A stretch of DNA of 32,904 nt from an uncultured bacterium (GTDB lineage: Bacteria; Myxococcota_A; UBA796; CAJQPC01): positions 1-32,904 of the forward strand of contig CAJQPC010000228.1 of assembly GCA_905480105.1 (NCBI GenBank), in the 5' to 3' direction. Below are positions 10,263 through 19,154 of the stretch, one piece after another (position 1 is the stretch's first letter; every line of letters starts with the position of its first letter). The translations under genes and the position numbers were made by a program. Below the pieces are notes generated by a model. That model did not search any database. It was not told the DNA's origin and saw only the letters and a list, made by a program, of their open reading frames with translations.

Positions 10263-11882
10263 TTGGCAGCTCACGTGATGCTCTTCGATGATTCGCCATC
10301 TTGGTGCCGTGCAATGCGCACAGCCCTGATCGCCCAGAGCTTCTCGGTAGCCGCCAGTCCCAACTTAGCCAGCGCAAGAGACTCGGCCGCCGCACGTCCT
10401 CCAGATGTGGTGATTGTCAACATGGATTTGGGCTTGGCGGCACAAGACGCTCTCCGGGCCATTCGACAAGCGGCCCCCCACGTGGGGGTTCTGGTCCTAA
10501 GCGCAACAGACCAGCCAGACGTCCTGGCCCATCAGCACAAGGCTCAAGCGGGCCGGACCAAGGATGTCTCCTTGCTGGAGCTCGCACACGTGGTGCAAAG
10601 CATTCATGCAGCCAACCAGAAGCGAGAAACAAAGCACCCCAACCTGCAAACTCTGGCCCGCTTGGTGGCCATCTGGTTGGGCCGACGTAGCGGAACCGTC
10701 AGCACCGCGACCAGCGCCGTCCCAATGGCCGACGGCTCACCGTTGATGGACGACGACCATGCGGTGCTCCGGAAGGCGCTCTTCCATAGCGCCGAGATCA
10801 ACTTTACTCCGGGTCCGCCATGCCAGCATCCCGATTCCGACCGCTTCGGTGAGTTGCTCTTCAAAGCCGCCAAGACCAGCGCCAACCCGGCCTTTATGAT
10901 GCGGCAGAAGAACCGGTCTCCCCAGCCCATGCCGGAGACACCCCGCATCAAGGCTCTGAACCTGCACCCAGACACCCGTCGCCTGCTCCGAGACGGGATG
11001 GGCCTGCGTCTGGGTGAGTCCGTGCGGAACTTCGGCCTTGACGCCGAAACCTTGGGCATCGAACTGGACGCGCTGATGCGGCTGGGCCTGATTCGTTTGA
11101 CTCACCAGCGGCACCCGTCCAAGCAGACCGCCATGCCCGCCCCAAGCAGGGCGGCCCCACCACCCAAGCTCGCCAGCCCCACCCGCGGACAGTCCCCGAA
11201 AAAGAAGCAGGACGCGAACCTGGACGCACTGATGGTGCTCAAACGCCTGCGGAAGGAACTCCCACGACTGGAAAACGCCGACCCCTGGACCGTGCTGGGC
11301 ATCGCTCCAACGACGGATCCCAAGCGCATCCAGGTGGCCGCCAAGCGCATGCGTGACCGCTATCGCGCACTGCGGGAGAACCCAGATCTCAGCCACACCA
11401 TCCACGAGATCGCGAGCAAGATCGAACGCAGGGTCGCTGAAGCTGCACTCAAGGCCGACCCTAAGGATGCCGTAGAAGACGACTCTCCCAAAGATCAGCG
11501 CATGTTCAAGGAGGCCATGAAGCAGGTGAAACAGGAGCAGTTCAGCCAGGCTGCCAGGCTGCTGCGCGCCGCCCACCGCATACAGGTCTACGAGCCCAAA
11601 TACCAAGCTTGGCTCGGGTACTGCTTGGCTCAGGATGCAAAACAGTTGCCCCAGGCTGCTCGAGCTACGGTTCGAGCAGAGGCCAGTGAGCTACTGCAGT
11701 TGGCCGTGCAGCTCAGCGACGTGCCAGAGTGGAAGCTCTGGCTGCTCGAGGTCCTGATCGAGGAGAAGGAGCTGGACAAAGCAGGGAGAGTCCTGCGCAT
11801 CCTGCTCCGGGACGCTCCGGACATCCAAGGCCTGTCTTCTGCAGCGAATGCCCTCCAGGCCCTGACCCTTCCTCCGAGCTAA
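10263..11882 (+). CDS. Pseudo-receiver / J-domain-like / TPR-like multidomain protein
   Basis: N-term VMLFDDSPSWCRAMRTAL...PPDVVIVNMDLG (Asn at the usual Asp position); DPWTVLGIAPTTDPKRIQVAAKRMRDRYRALRENPD (J-like, no HPD); C-terminal TPR-like helices. SD-like GGAGGAACC precedes TTG 10263; the ORF track extends to TTG 10239. Confidence 0.7.
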   Translation: MAAHVMLFDDSPSWCRAMRTALIAQSFSVAASPNLASARDSAAARPPDVVIVNMDLGLAAQDALRAIRQAAPHVGVLVLSATDQPDVLAHQHKAQAGRTKDVSLLELAHVVQSIHAANQKRETKHPNLQTLARLVAIWLGRRSGTVSTATSAVPMADGSPLMDDDHAVLRKALFHSAEINFTPGPPCQHPDSDRFGELLFKAAKTSANPAFMMRQKNRSPQPMPETPRIKALNLHPDTRRLLRDGMGLRLGESVRNFGLDAETLGIELDALMRLGLIRLTHQRHPSKQTAMPAPSRAAPPPKLASPTRGQSPKKKQDANLDALMVLKRLRKELPRLENADPWTVLGIAPTTDPKRIQVAAKRMRDRYRALRENPDLSHTIHEIASKIERRVAEAALKADPKDAVEDDSPKDQRMFKEAMKQVKQEQFSQAARLLRAAHRIQVYEPKYQAWLGYCLAQDAKQLPQAARATVRAEASELLQLAVQLSDVPEWKLWLLEVLIEEKELDKAGRVLRILLRDAPDIQGLSSAANALQALTLPPS

Positions 11883-11908
11883 GGGCAACACTCTAAACAC
11901 CGACCGAC

Positions 11909-13207
11909 TCAGTCCTCATCAAAAGGCACAGGGTCGGGGTAGTCCACGTCTTCGCCAAACTGCACTGGCGCAATTTCAGGTCTTGGAATCGACGGCATAC
12001 GGGCAGCATTGGGCAGACGCTCCTGAAAGTCATCGTCCTCGAAATCGCCCTCGTCATACTCCTCGTCCTCGAAATCCTCCTCCTCGAAGTCGTCCTCAAA
12101 GTCAGGCTCCTGTGCTGGACGAGCTGGAGCCTCAAGACCTTCGCGACGCTGGCGAATGCGCTCCTCACGCTCCTGCCGACGCGAATCTGGGTCCCGAGCG
12201 GAGGGGTTGAAGGGAGGGGGTGGCTCACCCATGCCCGGGCGCAGCTTGTTGGGGTCAGGCCCATCGTTGGGACCACTGTCTCGCCTGCCACGGCTGCTGC
12301 CGCCCAAGCGCATCGGCTTGGCACTTGGATTGCCGATCGTTCCCCCCACTTGGAAGTGGTACACGCCATCGGCGTCCCGGCTGGAGCCGAGCGCCATCTT
12401 GGCCAAGCCGTCCAAGGATGTGTCCAACAAGCGCAGCTTGAGTTCCAGGTTCAGCTTACTGCGGGAGAAGCTCTTGGCCAGCTCTATGCTTCCATCGATC
12501 TCCAGCTCCAAGGTATCCGCCTTGAATCGGCCCTTTTTTACCTTGGCCTGCCCGTCATCCAGGGTGAAGGAGAGCACGGCCTCGGTGAAGGAGCTGGTTG
12601 GCAGCGCGATGCCTGAGAACTCCAGCCCCTCAAGGGCCAAGTCGTCTATCTCTAGACGAATCTTGCCCCGAGCCTTCTCCAGGTCTTCGCTGTCGTATTC
12701 GAAATTGCTAATGCGGGTGCGAAGCAGGCCCTGGGCGCCCAGCGACACGTCTTGAAAGTCCATCGGGTACATGGCCAAGTCGGCCTGATCGATCAGCAGA
12801 TCATCAATGAGGATCTGCGTCCCGTCTTGTACAACCACACCCTCGATGGTGCCCCTGTAGAGTTCTGCATCCAGCGACACCTGATACACACCACCCAAGA
12901 GTGGCAGCACACTCACCCGGGACTGAACGTCCTGCATGGAAAGCACGCGCGTAGGGGGCCCGGGCTCATCCGAGCGGCGCCTGGGCTTGGCAATCGTATA
13001 CAGCTCCACCGTGTCTGCATGGGCACCGGAGAGCCGCCAGGGGCTTAGACCACTCAGCTCGAGAGCCAAGGATCCATCGCTACCCTGGTCGAGCTCATAG
13101 GCGGCTCGAGCAGCCGCGAGCTCACTGGGGAAGGTGAACTTGAGCCCCAAGCCAAAGCTGACCAGAGCCAAGAGAACGGCCCCCACTGCCAAAATGAGAC
13201 GCTGCAT
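11909..13207 (-). CDS. gspN: Type II secretion system protein GspN with acidic low-complexity C-terminal extension
   Basis: Position after gspM; short TM anchor plus LGAQGLLRTRISNFEYDSEDLEKARGKIRLEIDDLALEG..., IELAKSFSRSKLNLELKLRLLD; C-term EPDFEDDFEEEDFEDEEYDEGDFEDDDFQE. Confidence 0.8.
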   Translation of the reverse strand: MQRLILAVGAVLLALVSFGLGLKFTFPSELAAARAAYELDQGSDGSLALELSGLSPWRLSGAHADTVELYTIAKPRRRSDEPGPPTRVLSMQDVQSRVSVLPLLGGVYQVSLDAELYRGTIEGVVVQDGTQILIDDLLIDQADLAMYPMDFQDVSLGAQGLLRTRISNFEYDSEDLEKARGKIRLEIDDLALEGLEFSGIALPTSSFTEAVLSFTLDDGQAKVKKGRFKADTLELEIDGSIELAKSFSRSKLNLELKLRLLDTSLDGLAKMALGSSRDADGVYHFQVGGTIGNPSAKPMRLGGSSRGRRDSGPNDGPDPNKLRPGMGEPPPPFNPSARDPDSRRQEREERIRQRREGLEAPARPAQEPDFEDDFEEEDFEDEEYDEGDFEDDDFQERLPNAARMPSIPRPEIAPVQFGEDVDYPDPVPFDED

Positions 13208-13210
13208 GGC

Positions 13211-13798
13211 TTAGCCCTCCGTCTTGAGCAAGCGGTACGCGGCGATCTCGAGAGTGACGTTGATGAGCCACTCTCCCGAGACCTTGACACGCTTGAACTT
13301 TGCGCTGGTGATCTTCAAGGGGTAGCCGGTGGCCTCGACTTGGTACAGAAAGCTGACCATCTGGTCCAAGCTCACCCGGCTCAGCTTCACACTGTAGTTC
13401 TTCTCTTCGAGATCACCCATCTCCACGACGGAGTTCTCGCGCACGCTGTCCAGTCGATCCCGGATCTCCGCGGCGTCCGCAGCCTTCTCCAAGAACGAGG
13501 ACAGGTCCTGCCCCTCGAAACTGGCCATTTCCTTCTCGATGCGCCCCAGCTCGATCTCGGCTTCCTGGTACTCAGCCAAAGTGCGGTTGACGTAGTTCAG
13601 GTCCTCGATGCGGGTGTCCCGGGTCTTTTCCAGGGACGCCAGCTTTCCAGTCATGGTCCAGGCACCGCCAAGCACTACGACGATGGAAAAGAACGCAACA
13701 AGCCCAAGGAGCAGGCTTCGGTCCCGAGGAGACATCCCGTCTAGGATGCCCTCGACCCGGGCTTGGATGGCGGTAAAACGGACACGCAGTGCAGTCAT
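13211..13798 (-). CDS. gspM: Type II secretion system protein GspM
   Basis: Single N-terminal TM (SLLLGLVAFFSIVVVLGGAW), coiled-coil, ferredoxin-like C-term; between gspL and gspN. Confidence 0.82.
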   Translation of the reverse strand: MTALRVRFTAIQARVEGILDGMSPRDRSLLLGLVAFFSIVVVLGGAWTMTGKLASLEKTRDTRIEDLNYVNRTLAEYQEAEIELGRIEKEMASFEGQDLSSFLEKAADAAEIRDRLDSVRENSVVEMGDLEEKNYSVKLSRVSLDQMVSFLYQVEATGYPLKITSAKFKRVKVSGEWLINVTLEIAAYRLLKTEG

Positions 13799-13801
13799 GG
13801 T

Positions 13802-15568
13802 CTAACCCTCATCTTCTTCATCGCTCTCAGACTCGAGCGGGATGCTCATGTCAAAGCGGATGCCGTTGCCGGCCTTGGTCTCGTTGGCTTTCTTCGCTTG
13901 AGAGAAGCGAGGCTCTGCCTGCATGGCTTTTTCGATGCGGCTGACCGAGTCGAAACTGTTGGTCTCCGCCTTAAAGCTCACGGTGCTCTCGGTGATGGTC
14001 AGGTCCGAGATGTCCAGAGGCGCCTCGGTGGACTTGGGAGACTGTTGGGTGAGCATCTGCAAGGTGCTCAGCACGGGTGGTTCTCCACCAACAGTCGCAC
14101 CCAGAGACTCCATGCGCAGCTGCGCTTCAACGTAGCGGGTGGTGACCACGCTTCGCGGTTCTCCGTCCGTCTCCAGCTCGGCCATCGACACGTCGGTGAA
14201 CACCTCGTGTACCTCCTCGCCGGCCTGTTCATGCAGATCGGCGATCTCGCCGTTCAGGGACGCGGCCTTGAACAGAAAAAGACCAGTGCCCGCAATGCCG
14301 AACATCAGCAGCGTCAACATGCCCACACCCAACGCGGTGCGCACGATGGCCAGGTCACCCTTGAACTCAAAGGGACCCTTGCGGAAGCTCAAGGCCGTTC
14401 CGCCGGTGATCCCACCGGCCTTTTGGGCAAGAACCACTGCGAGACCAAAGCGGTCCGCGTCGCCGAGTTCCTGCGCTGCGGGGCCCAAATCCACCCGACG
14501 AACGGGCACACCCAGGTCTCGAGATAGGACGCCGCCCAAGCCACTTAGGCCCGCGCTCCCACCCGTGATGAGCACTTCGTCCACGCCCAAGCGCAGCTCA
14601 TCTTCTAGACTCATTAGGGTGGCCCGAATCTCCGCCAGGAGCGGTTCGAGGGACTGCATCAACGCCAAGGGCACGTCATGCTTCTGGCTCAGGGCCAGGT
14701 TCGGCGTGTGGGTCTCTTGCTGTCCAAAGGGGTCGGTCTTTTGATCGTTGTCCCACTCCGCCTCGATCAGCACTGGCGCCGCAGGCCCTGGAATGCCGGT
14801 GCCCTGGCCCAAGGTCACGCTGCGCTTGGCCGCCTCGGCCTGCATGGCATTCATTCCCGTCTTGGCCATCAGGCCTTCTCTCAGGGTGAGTCCGCCCTTG
14901 GATAGGGCACGCGTGGCCCGCACCTCGCCGTCCTGTACCAGACACAGAATCGTGCGCTCATGGCCCAGATCCAGGACCGCTTGGGTACCCTGGGCAGGAG
15001 CAAAAGCACCCAAGACGTCCGCATCCAGGACCAGGTGCTTGGGATCCACACCCACACTCTGGAGTCCGTCCAACAGGTCTCCGATCATCTTCTGACGGGC
15101 CATGGCAGTGAGTACCAGCGCACCCTCGTCCATCGGATGAATGCGCCAGTCCAAGATGAAGTCCTCTAGCTCGAAGGGCACGTAGCTCTCCAGCTCAAAG
15201 GGCAGCGTCTTGGCGACTCGGTCGCGGTCCGCAAAGGGCATGGGCAAGACCCGCACCGAGGCCTTGTCAGCAGGAAGAGCCACCGCAAAAGTGGTGTTCT
15301 CGTCCAGCTGCAGATCCTCGAGCATTTCAGCCAGGACCGACAAGCGGGCGCCCAAGCCAGGGCTGGGGGGCGGAGGCGGTGGCGGAGCAGGCGGCTGCGT
15401 CTCTCCTTCTTCCAGCACAGGGGAAGGGGGAGGCGGCAGCGCCACCGGCTGGGGGGCTGGAACGGACTGGGCCCGCACCTCCACCAGCTCGGTTTTGCCC
15501 AGCCGACCTTCCATCACTGCCAGTTTGACAGCGTGGGAGCCAAGATCGATTCCGATCACACGGGCCAT
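13802..15568 (-). CDS. gspL: Type II secretion system protein GspL (PilM-like actin-fold ATPase domain plus TM and PilN-like domain)
   Basis: MARVIGIDLGSHAVKLAVMEG, ITGGSAGLSGLGGVLSRDLGVPVRRVDLG, TM GVGMLTLLMFGIAGTGLFLF. Start taken at 15568, overlapping the gspK stop. Confidence 0.85.
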   Translation of the reverse strand: MARVIGIDLGSHAVKLAVMEGRLGKTELVEVRAQSVPAPQPVALPPPPSPVLEEGETQPPAPPPPPPPSPGLGARLSVLAEMLEDLQLDENTTFAVALPADKASVRVLPMPFADRDRVAKTLPFELESYVPFELEDFILDWRIHPMDEGALVLTAMARQKMIGDLLDGLQSVGVDPKHLVLDADVLGAFAPAQGTQAVLDLGHERTILCLVQDGEVRATRALSKGGLTLREGLMAKTGMNAMQAEAAKRSVTLGQGTGIPGPAAPVLIEAEWDNDQKTDPFGQQETHTPNLALSQKHDVPLALMQSLEPLLAEIRATLMSLEDELRLGVDEVLITGGSAGLSGLGGVLSRDLGVPVRRVDLGPAAQELGDADRFGLAVVLAQKAGGITGGTALSFRKGPFEFKGDLAIVRTALGVGMLTLLMFGIAGTGLFLFKAASLNGEIADLHEQAGEEVHEVFTDVSMAELETDGEPRSVVTTRYVEAQLRMESLGATVGGEPPVLSTLQMLTQQSPKSTEAPLDISDLTITESTVSFKAETNSFDSVSRIEKAMQAEPRFSQAKKANETKAGNGIRFDMSIPLESESDEEDEG

Positions 15569-16833
15569 CAGTCCATCCTCCAATACTTGATTCGTCCGAC
15601 CTTTTTCGAGGTCGTAAAGTCGTAGACCACCGTCAGCTTGGCAGCTGATGCCCCGACCAGACCTGTGGATTCCACCAGGAAGGTCTTGGACTCAAAGCTT
15701 ACGGAGTCCGCCAGCTTCTTGGGGTCGTCAATCACCACACCGCCCCGGTCTTGGGCGCTGGTCACGAACTCGTCGGCCTTGCCCCAAGACTGAAAAGAGA
15801 TCAACTCATTGGACTGCCAGCGCTCGATGAAGCCCTCGCAGTCGTTGAGCATACCTGGGGTGGTGGTGTGCGCACGCAGCAGGCCGCACAGTGCAGCGTT
15901 GTCCGCGCTGTTCACGTTGATCTTGCCGACCCCGTACACCGTCAGGCGCTCGCCGAACTTCTCGTAGATCTCGCCCTGCCAGCCATCAACCTGGCGAATC
16001 TCTTCCAAGGTGTCGAACTGGGCGTTCTTGGCCAGATAGGGGTCATCCAGGCTCTGGTAGAGAGAGTCCTCGTAGCCACCGCGGAACACCCGGTTGGTGT
16101 CCAGGTCAATCCAGTCGGCCAAGTTGCCTATGATCTCCCAGCGGTCGATGTTGTGGTCGTAGAACCACTGGTCGTTCTCCTGACCACTCATCAAACCGTA
16201 GAGCTGCTGGGCAATGGGGTCTTCCTGCAGCTCGGTGATGCTTGGACAGGTGCGACCCGGGCAGCTGCGACCCAAGCGGTTCACGTTGATACGCCCATCC
16301 ATGTCCTTGATCTCGGCCTCAAAGTCCCCTTCAAAGTCCAAGAAGCCCTTCGAAGAGAACTTAGAGGCGTTCTCACGGGACTCTTCGCGAACCTGATCGC
16401 TGACCCCTTCAGTCTGGAAGGAGTCGATCTCGTCGTCGTCGACGCTGCCGCCGCTGGTGAACAGCATGCGCATCAGCCCCGTGTTCACAGCCGGCAGCAT
16501 CTGCCACAAGCCTTGAACGTTCATGCCCTCGGGCATCATGCCGCCCAGAGCGCCTGAGATCTGCTGGTCCGCGACCAGAATGAGCCGATAGATGTTGGCG
16601 CCGCTCTCGGCCAAGTAGCGCGCGGCAACTTTGTCTCGCTCATGAGAACTCTTGACCAAGCGCACACGACCGTCGTAGCTCAGCTCTACCGTGATGACCG
16701 TGATGATGGCGATAGAGCCCATGACCATGAGCAGAGCCAGTCCCCGCTCTCCAGAACGACGGCGCCCTGCACCGGCAAAAGGCATGGCCTTGCGCCCACG
16801 CGGTCTGACCAGCTCATTCCAAAGCCATCTCAT
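15568..16833 (-). CDS. gspK: Type II secretion minor pseudopilin GspK
   Basis: Prepilin-like N-term ERG|LALLMVMGSIAIITVITVELSYDGR without Glu5 (typical for GspK), INVNRLG, YGVGKINVNSADNAALCGLL. Confidence 0.9.
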   Translation of the reverse strand: MRWLWNELVRPRGRKAMPFAGAGRRRSGERGLALLMVMGSIAIITVITVELSYDGRVRLVKSSHERDKVAARYLAESGANIYRLILVADQQISGALGGMMPEGMNVQGLWQMLPAVNTGLMRMLFTSGGSVDDDEIDSFQTEGVSDQVREESRENASKFSSKGFLDFEGDFEAEIKDMDGRINVNRLGRSCPGRTCPSITELQEDPIAQQLYGLMSGQENDQWFYDHNIDRWEIIGNLADWIDLDTNRVFRGGYEDSLYQSLDDPYLAKNAQFDTLEEIRQVDGWQGEIYEKFGERLTVYGVGKINVNSADNAALCGLLRAHTTTPGMLNDCEGFIERWQSNELISFQSWGKADEFVTSAQDRGGVVIDDPKKLADSVSFESKTFLVESTGLVGASAAKLTVVYDFTTSKKVGRIKYWRMD

Positions 16834-17627
16834 CGGCCCCCCCCTGCATCCGTGCCTTCGGAGGCAGAGATCTCGCCCTCGTCGTCGTCACCGGCGAAGA
16901 TCTGGCAGCGAGCGCGCTTGCCGTACTGGAGCACTGTGGTGCCAGCGAAGGTGTAGGGCTTGAGCTTGTCCTTTTCGTCCGGGTCCGGGCCCATCAGCGT
17001 CAGGGTGAACTGCACAGCCCGAGGCAGCCGCTGGAGCTGCTCTACGCTCGTGCTGTCCCACTCGTCCTCCCACTCGCAGGACGTGGGGTCCAAGTAACGA
17101 ATGGACAGGCTGCGCACGTTGTAGGCCAAGGGGTAGATCACGCCCCCCTTGTCGGGCTCGTTGTCGATACGGGCCGACTCGCGGTGAAGCAATGCGTACC
17201 GAGCATCGTTGTACGGGTCAGTTTCGCCCCAAATGGTGATCTCGGTCTGGTCCCCTTCCCGCGCACCTTGGTACAGGCGCTGGTGACTCAAGCTGGCGAA
17301 CCAAAGGGTGTCCACGTCGCCGGTGTCCTTGCCCACAAACACCGTCTGGTAGGTGTTGGGCACGTTCTTGTTCCAGCTCAAGTAGGCCAAGCGAAGCTCA
17401 TGGGTGAGCTTGGAGAGGGTGACCCGGGCGTACTGCTGCACCTCGTCCTGCTCGGCCAGGACCTCGCGGGCTTTGAGAGTGCTTGTGACGGTGCTCATCG
17501 TCAACACACCGATGACCGCCAGGATGCCCAAGGCGATCACAACCTCTATGAGCGTCATACCCGAACGCCTGTCTCGCAAACTGGCTCTCAAGGTGGAGCC
17601 CCGAAAATTGGCGGCGCGCTGGATCAT
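16830..17627 (-). CDS. gspJ: Type II secretion minor pseudopilin GspJ
   Basis: SG|MTLIEVVIALGILAVIGVLTMSTV; between gspI and gspK with ATGA-type overlaps. Confidence 0.9.
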   Translation of the reverse strand: MIQRAANFRGSTLRASLRDRRSGMTLIEVVIALGILAVIGVLTMSTVTSTLKAREVLAEQDEVQQYARVTLSKLTHELRLAYLSWNKNVPNTYQTVFVGKDTGDVDTLWFASLSHQRLYQGAREGDQTEITIWGETDPYNDARYALLHRESARIDNEPDKGGVIYPLAYNVRSLSIRYLDPTSCEWEDEWDSTSVEQLQRLPRAVQFTLTLMGPDPDEKDKLKPYTFAGTTVLQYGKRARCQIFAGDDDEGEISASEGTDAGGGR

Positions 17628-18268
17628 TGGGCAGCCGCCGGAACCACTTGGCCCGTGGGGTTCACCACATGGGTGACGATCTCAACCCAGTCGTCGCTCT
17701 TCTCTTCGTCAAAGTCCGTGTCTCCCCACCAGACAATGACGCGGATCTCTCGAATAAAAGGAGAGATCTGGTCGGTGAGCATGTCGTTGGAGATGCCCAT
17801 ATCGTTCAGATCCATCTGCTGGCTCTGCTCTTGGGTGGCCGCCTGAGCCTCCTCTCCTGCCATGCCACTGCCAGCAAATCCCGCCGCCATCGACGCAATG
17901 TCGCCACTCAGGTTCAGGTCTACTTTACGAATGGTGTAGGCCCAGTGGTAGTCCTCGTACTCCTCTGAGTTGGCGTCATCGAAAGACCCGTCTAAACCAC
18001 CGGCCTTGAACTCCGAGAAGATGCCGTCCTCGAAGTCCCCTTCCTCATCAATGTCGTTCTCTTGGAAGCCTTCGGACTCCAAAATGAGCACGCACTCAGA
18101 CATCTTCTCTTGGGCCAGGGTGGTCGCCACCGTGATCTTCGACGCTTCCAGCGTCATTAGGACAGCGGTGGCTTGGCCATCGATGAGCACAAAGAGCGCG
18201 ACCGACAGGATCCCCAAGGCCACCATGACCTCGAGCAGGGAGAATGCCTTTTGGAGAGTAGGCCGCAT
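17624..18268 (-). CDS. gspI: Type II secretion minor pseudopilin GspI
   Basis: MRPTLQKA|FSLLEVMVALGILSVALFVLIDGQ; start set at ATG 18268 (ORF track 18304). Confidence 0.9.
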   Translation of the reverse strand: MRPTLQKAFSLLEVMVALGILSVALFVLIDGQATAVLMTLEASKITVATTLAQEKMSECVLILESEGFQENDIDEEGDFEDGIFSEFKAGGLDGSFDDANSEEYEDYHWAYTIRKVDLNLSGDIASMAAGFAGSGMAGEEAQAATQEQSQQMDLNDMGISNDMLTDQISPFIREIRVIVWWGDTDFDEEKSDDWVEIVTHVVNPTGQVVPAAAQ

Positions 18269-19038
18269 CAGATGTCCAGATCCGGGCCTTGGTCCGGCAG
18301 CCAAGACATGCTGTCTTCGACCCCAAAGTCGTCGTCGTGCATCTCGACGCGGCCCGAGAGCGGCTCGACCTCGATGGTCAGGCCATCCTGGGGGTCGCCG
18401 ATGGCTGCGATGCGGACCAGGGTGTGCTCGACGTGCCCGTTCGCGAAGATGTAGCTGTAGACGATGGTGGGCGTCTCCAGCTCCTCCTGTTCGGGGTCGA
18501 AGTCCGGGTCGGTGAAGTCCAGCTGAGGCTCCACGGAATCGGCGTACTGCGGCGTGTAGACCCAGGCGAAGTAACTGCCCCGAGGCAAGGTCACCTCGGT
18601 GTTTAGAGCCGCATCGTCCATGCCTTCGAAACGTCGAGAGCCTTCCAGAAGCTCCAGTTCATCATCGGAGAGGTTCATGTCTTCGAAGTTCTCTAACCCC
18701 TGTAGGTCCGACATCTTCTCCTGCATCAGCGCCTCGTATTCCTCACGCTTCTCGGGCTCCGTGAACACCAAGGCGTCGGGGGCTGCAACTTCGATCTTGT
18801 AGGAGCGCTCGTCGAGGTTGTAGGCGATTCGGAAGGTCACGTTCTTGAGCGCCGCCTCGTTGGAGAGGAAGCGGTAGGTCTGCGCAAGCTCCTTCGTCGC
18901 GCCAGTCTGCTGCAGCCCCAACAATCCCGACATGGAGACAACCCCCACGCCCAGAATCACCGACATGATGGCGATGACCACCATGATCTCGATGAGGGTC
19001 ATCCCTGGTCTGGCGGCTCTACGAGGCACTTCGTTCAA
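18268..19038 (-). CDS. gspH: Type II secretion pseudopilin GspH
   Basis: LNEVPRRAARPG|MTLIEIMVVIAIMSVILGVGVVSMSG. TTG at 19038 overlaps the TGA of the upstream sORF (TTGA); GTG at 19029 is an alternative start. Confidence 0.85.
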   Translation of the reverse strand: MNEVPRRAARPGMTLIEIMVVIAIMSVILGVGVVSMSGLLGLQQTGATKELAQTYRFLSNEAALKNVTFRIAYNLDERSYKIEVAAPDALVFTEPEKREEYEALMQEKMSDLQGLENFEDMNLSDDELELLEGSRRFEGMDDAALNTEVTLPRGSYFAWVYTPQYADSVEPQLDFTDPDFDPEQEELETPTIVYSYIFANGHVEHTLVRIAAIGDPQDGLTIEVEPLSGRVEMHDDDFGVEDSMSWLPDQGPDLDI

Positions 19039-19154
19039 ACTCCAATTCCAAGCACGATCCAAGCCACAGGCACCACCGCCAAAGCGGCACCCAACAACGA
19101 CAGACCCCACATCAAGGGGTCCCGCTCTTCAGGCTTGGCAGTGCGTCCCTCCAC
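19035..19154 (-). CDS. Small single-TM membrane protein (39 aa) between gspG and gspH
   Basis: Manual translation from GTG 19154 (overlapping the gspG TAG as TAGTG) to TGA 19037..19035: (M)EGRTAKPEERDPLMWGLSLLGAALAVVPVAWIVLGIGV. Charged N-term then one hydrophobic helix. Absent from the ORF track, whose shortest entries are 60 aa. Confidence 0.6.
   Translation of the reverse strand: MEGRTAKPEERDPLMWGLSLLGAALAVVPVAWIVLGIGV

Noticed and set aside
10223-10291. 22-codon ORF MKAIIIVGTKWRNLGSSRDALR starting at a CATATG shared with the pabB start
   Set aside because: Very short, no SD-like site seen, and overlaps the better-supported TTG start at 10263; insufficient support.
10737-11606. 289-aa minus-strand ORF opposite the pseudo-receiver/TPR gene
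   Set aside because: Antisense shadow; the plus-strand frame has recognisable domains and an SD-like site.
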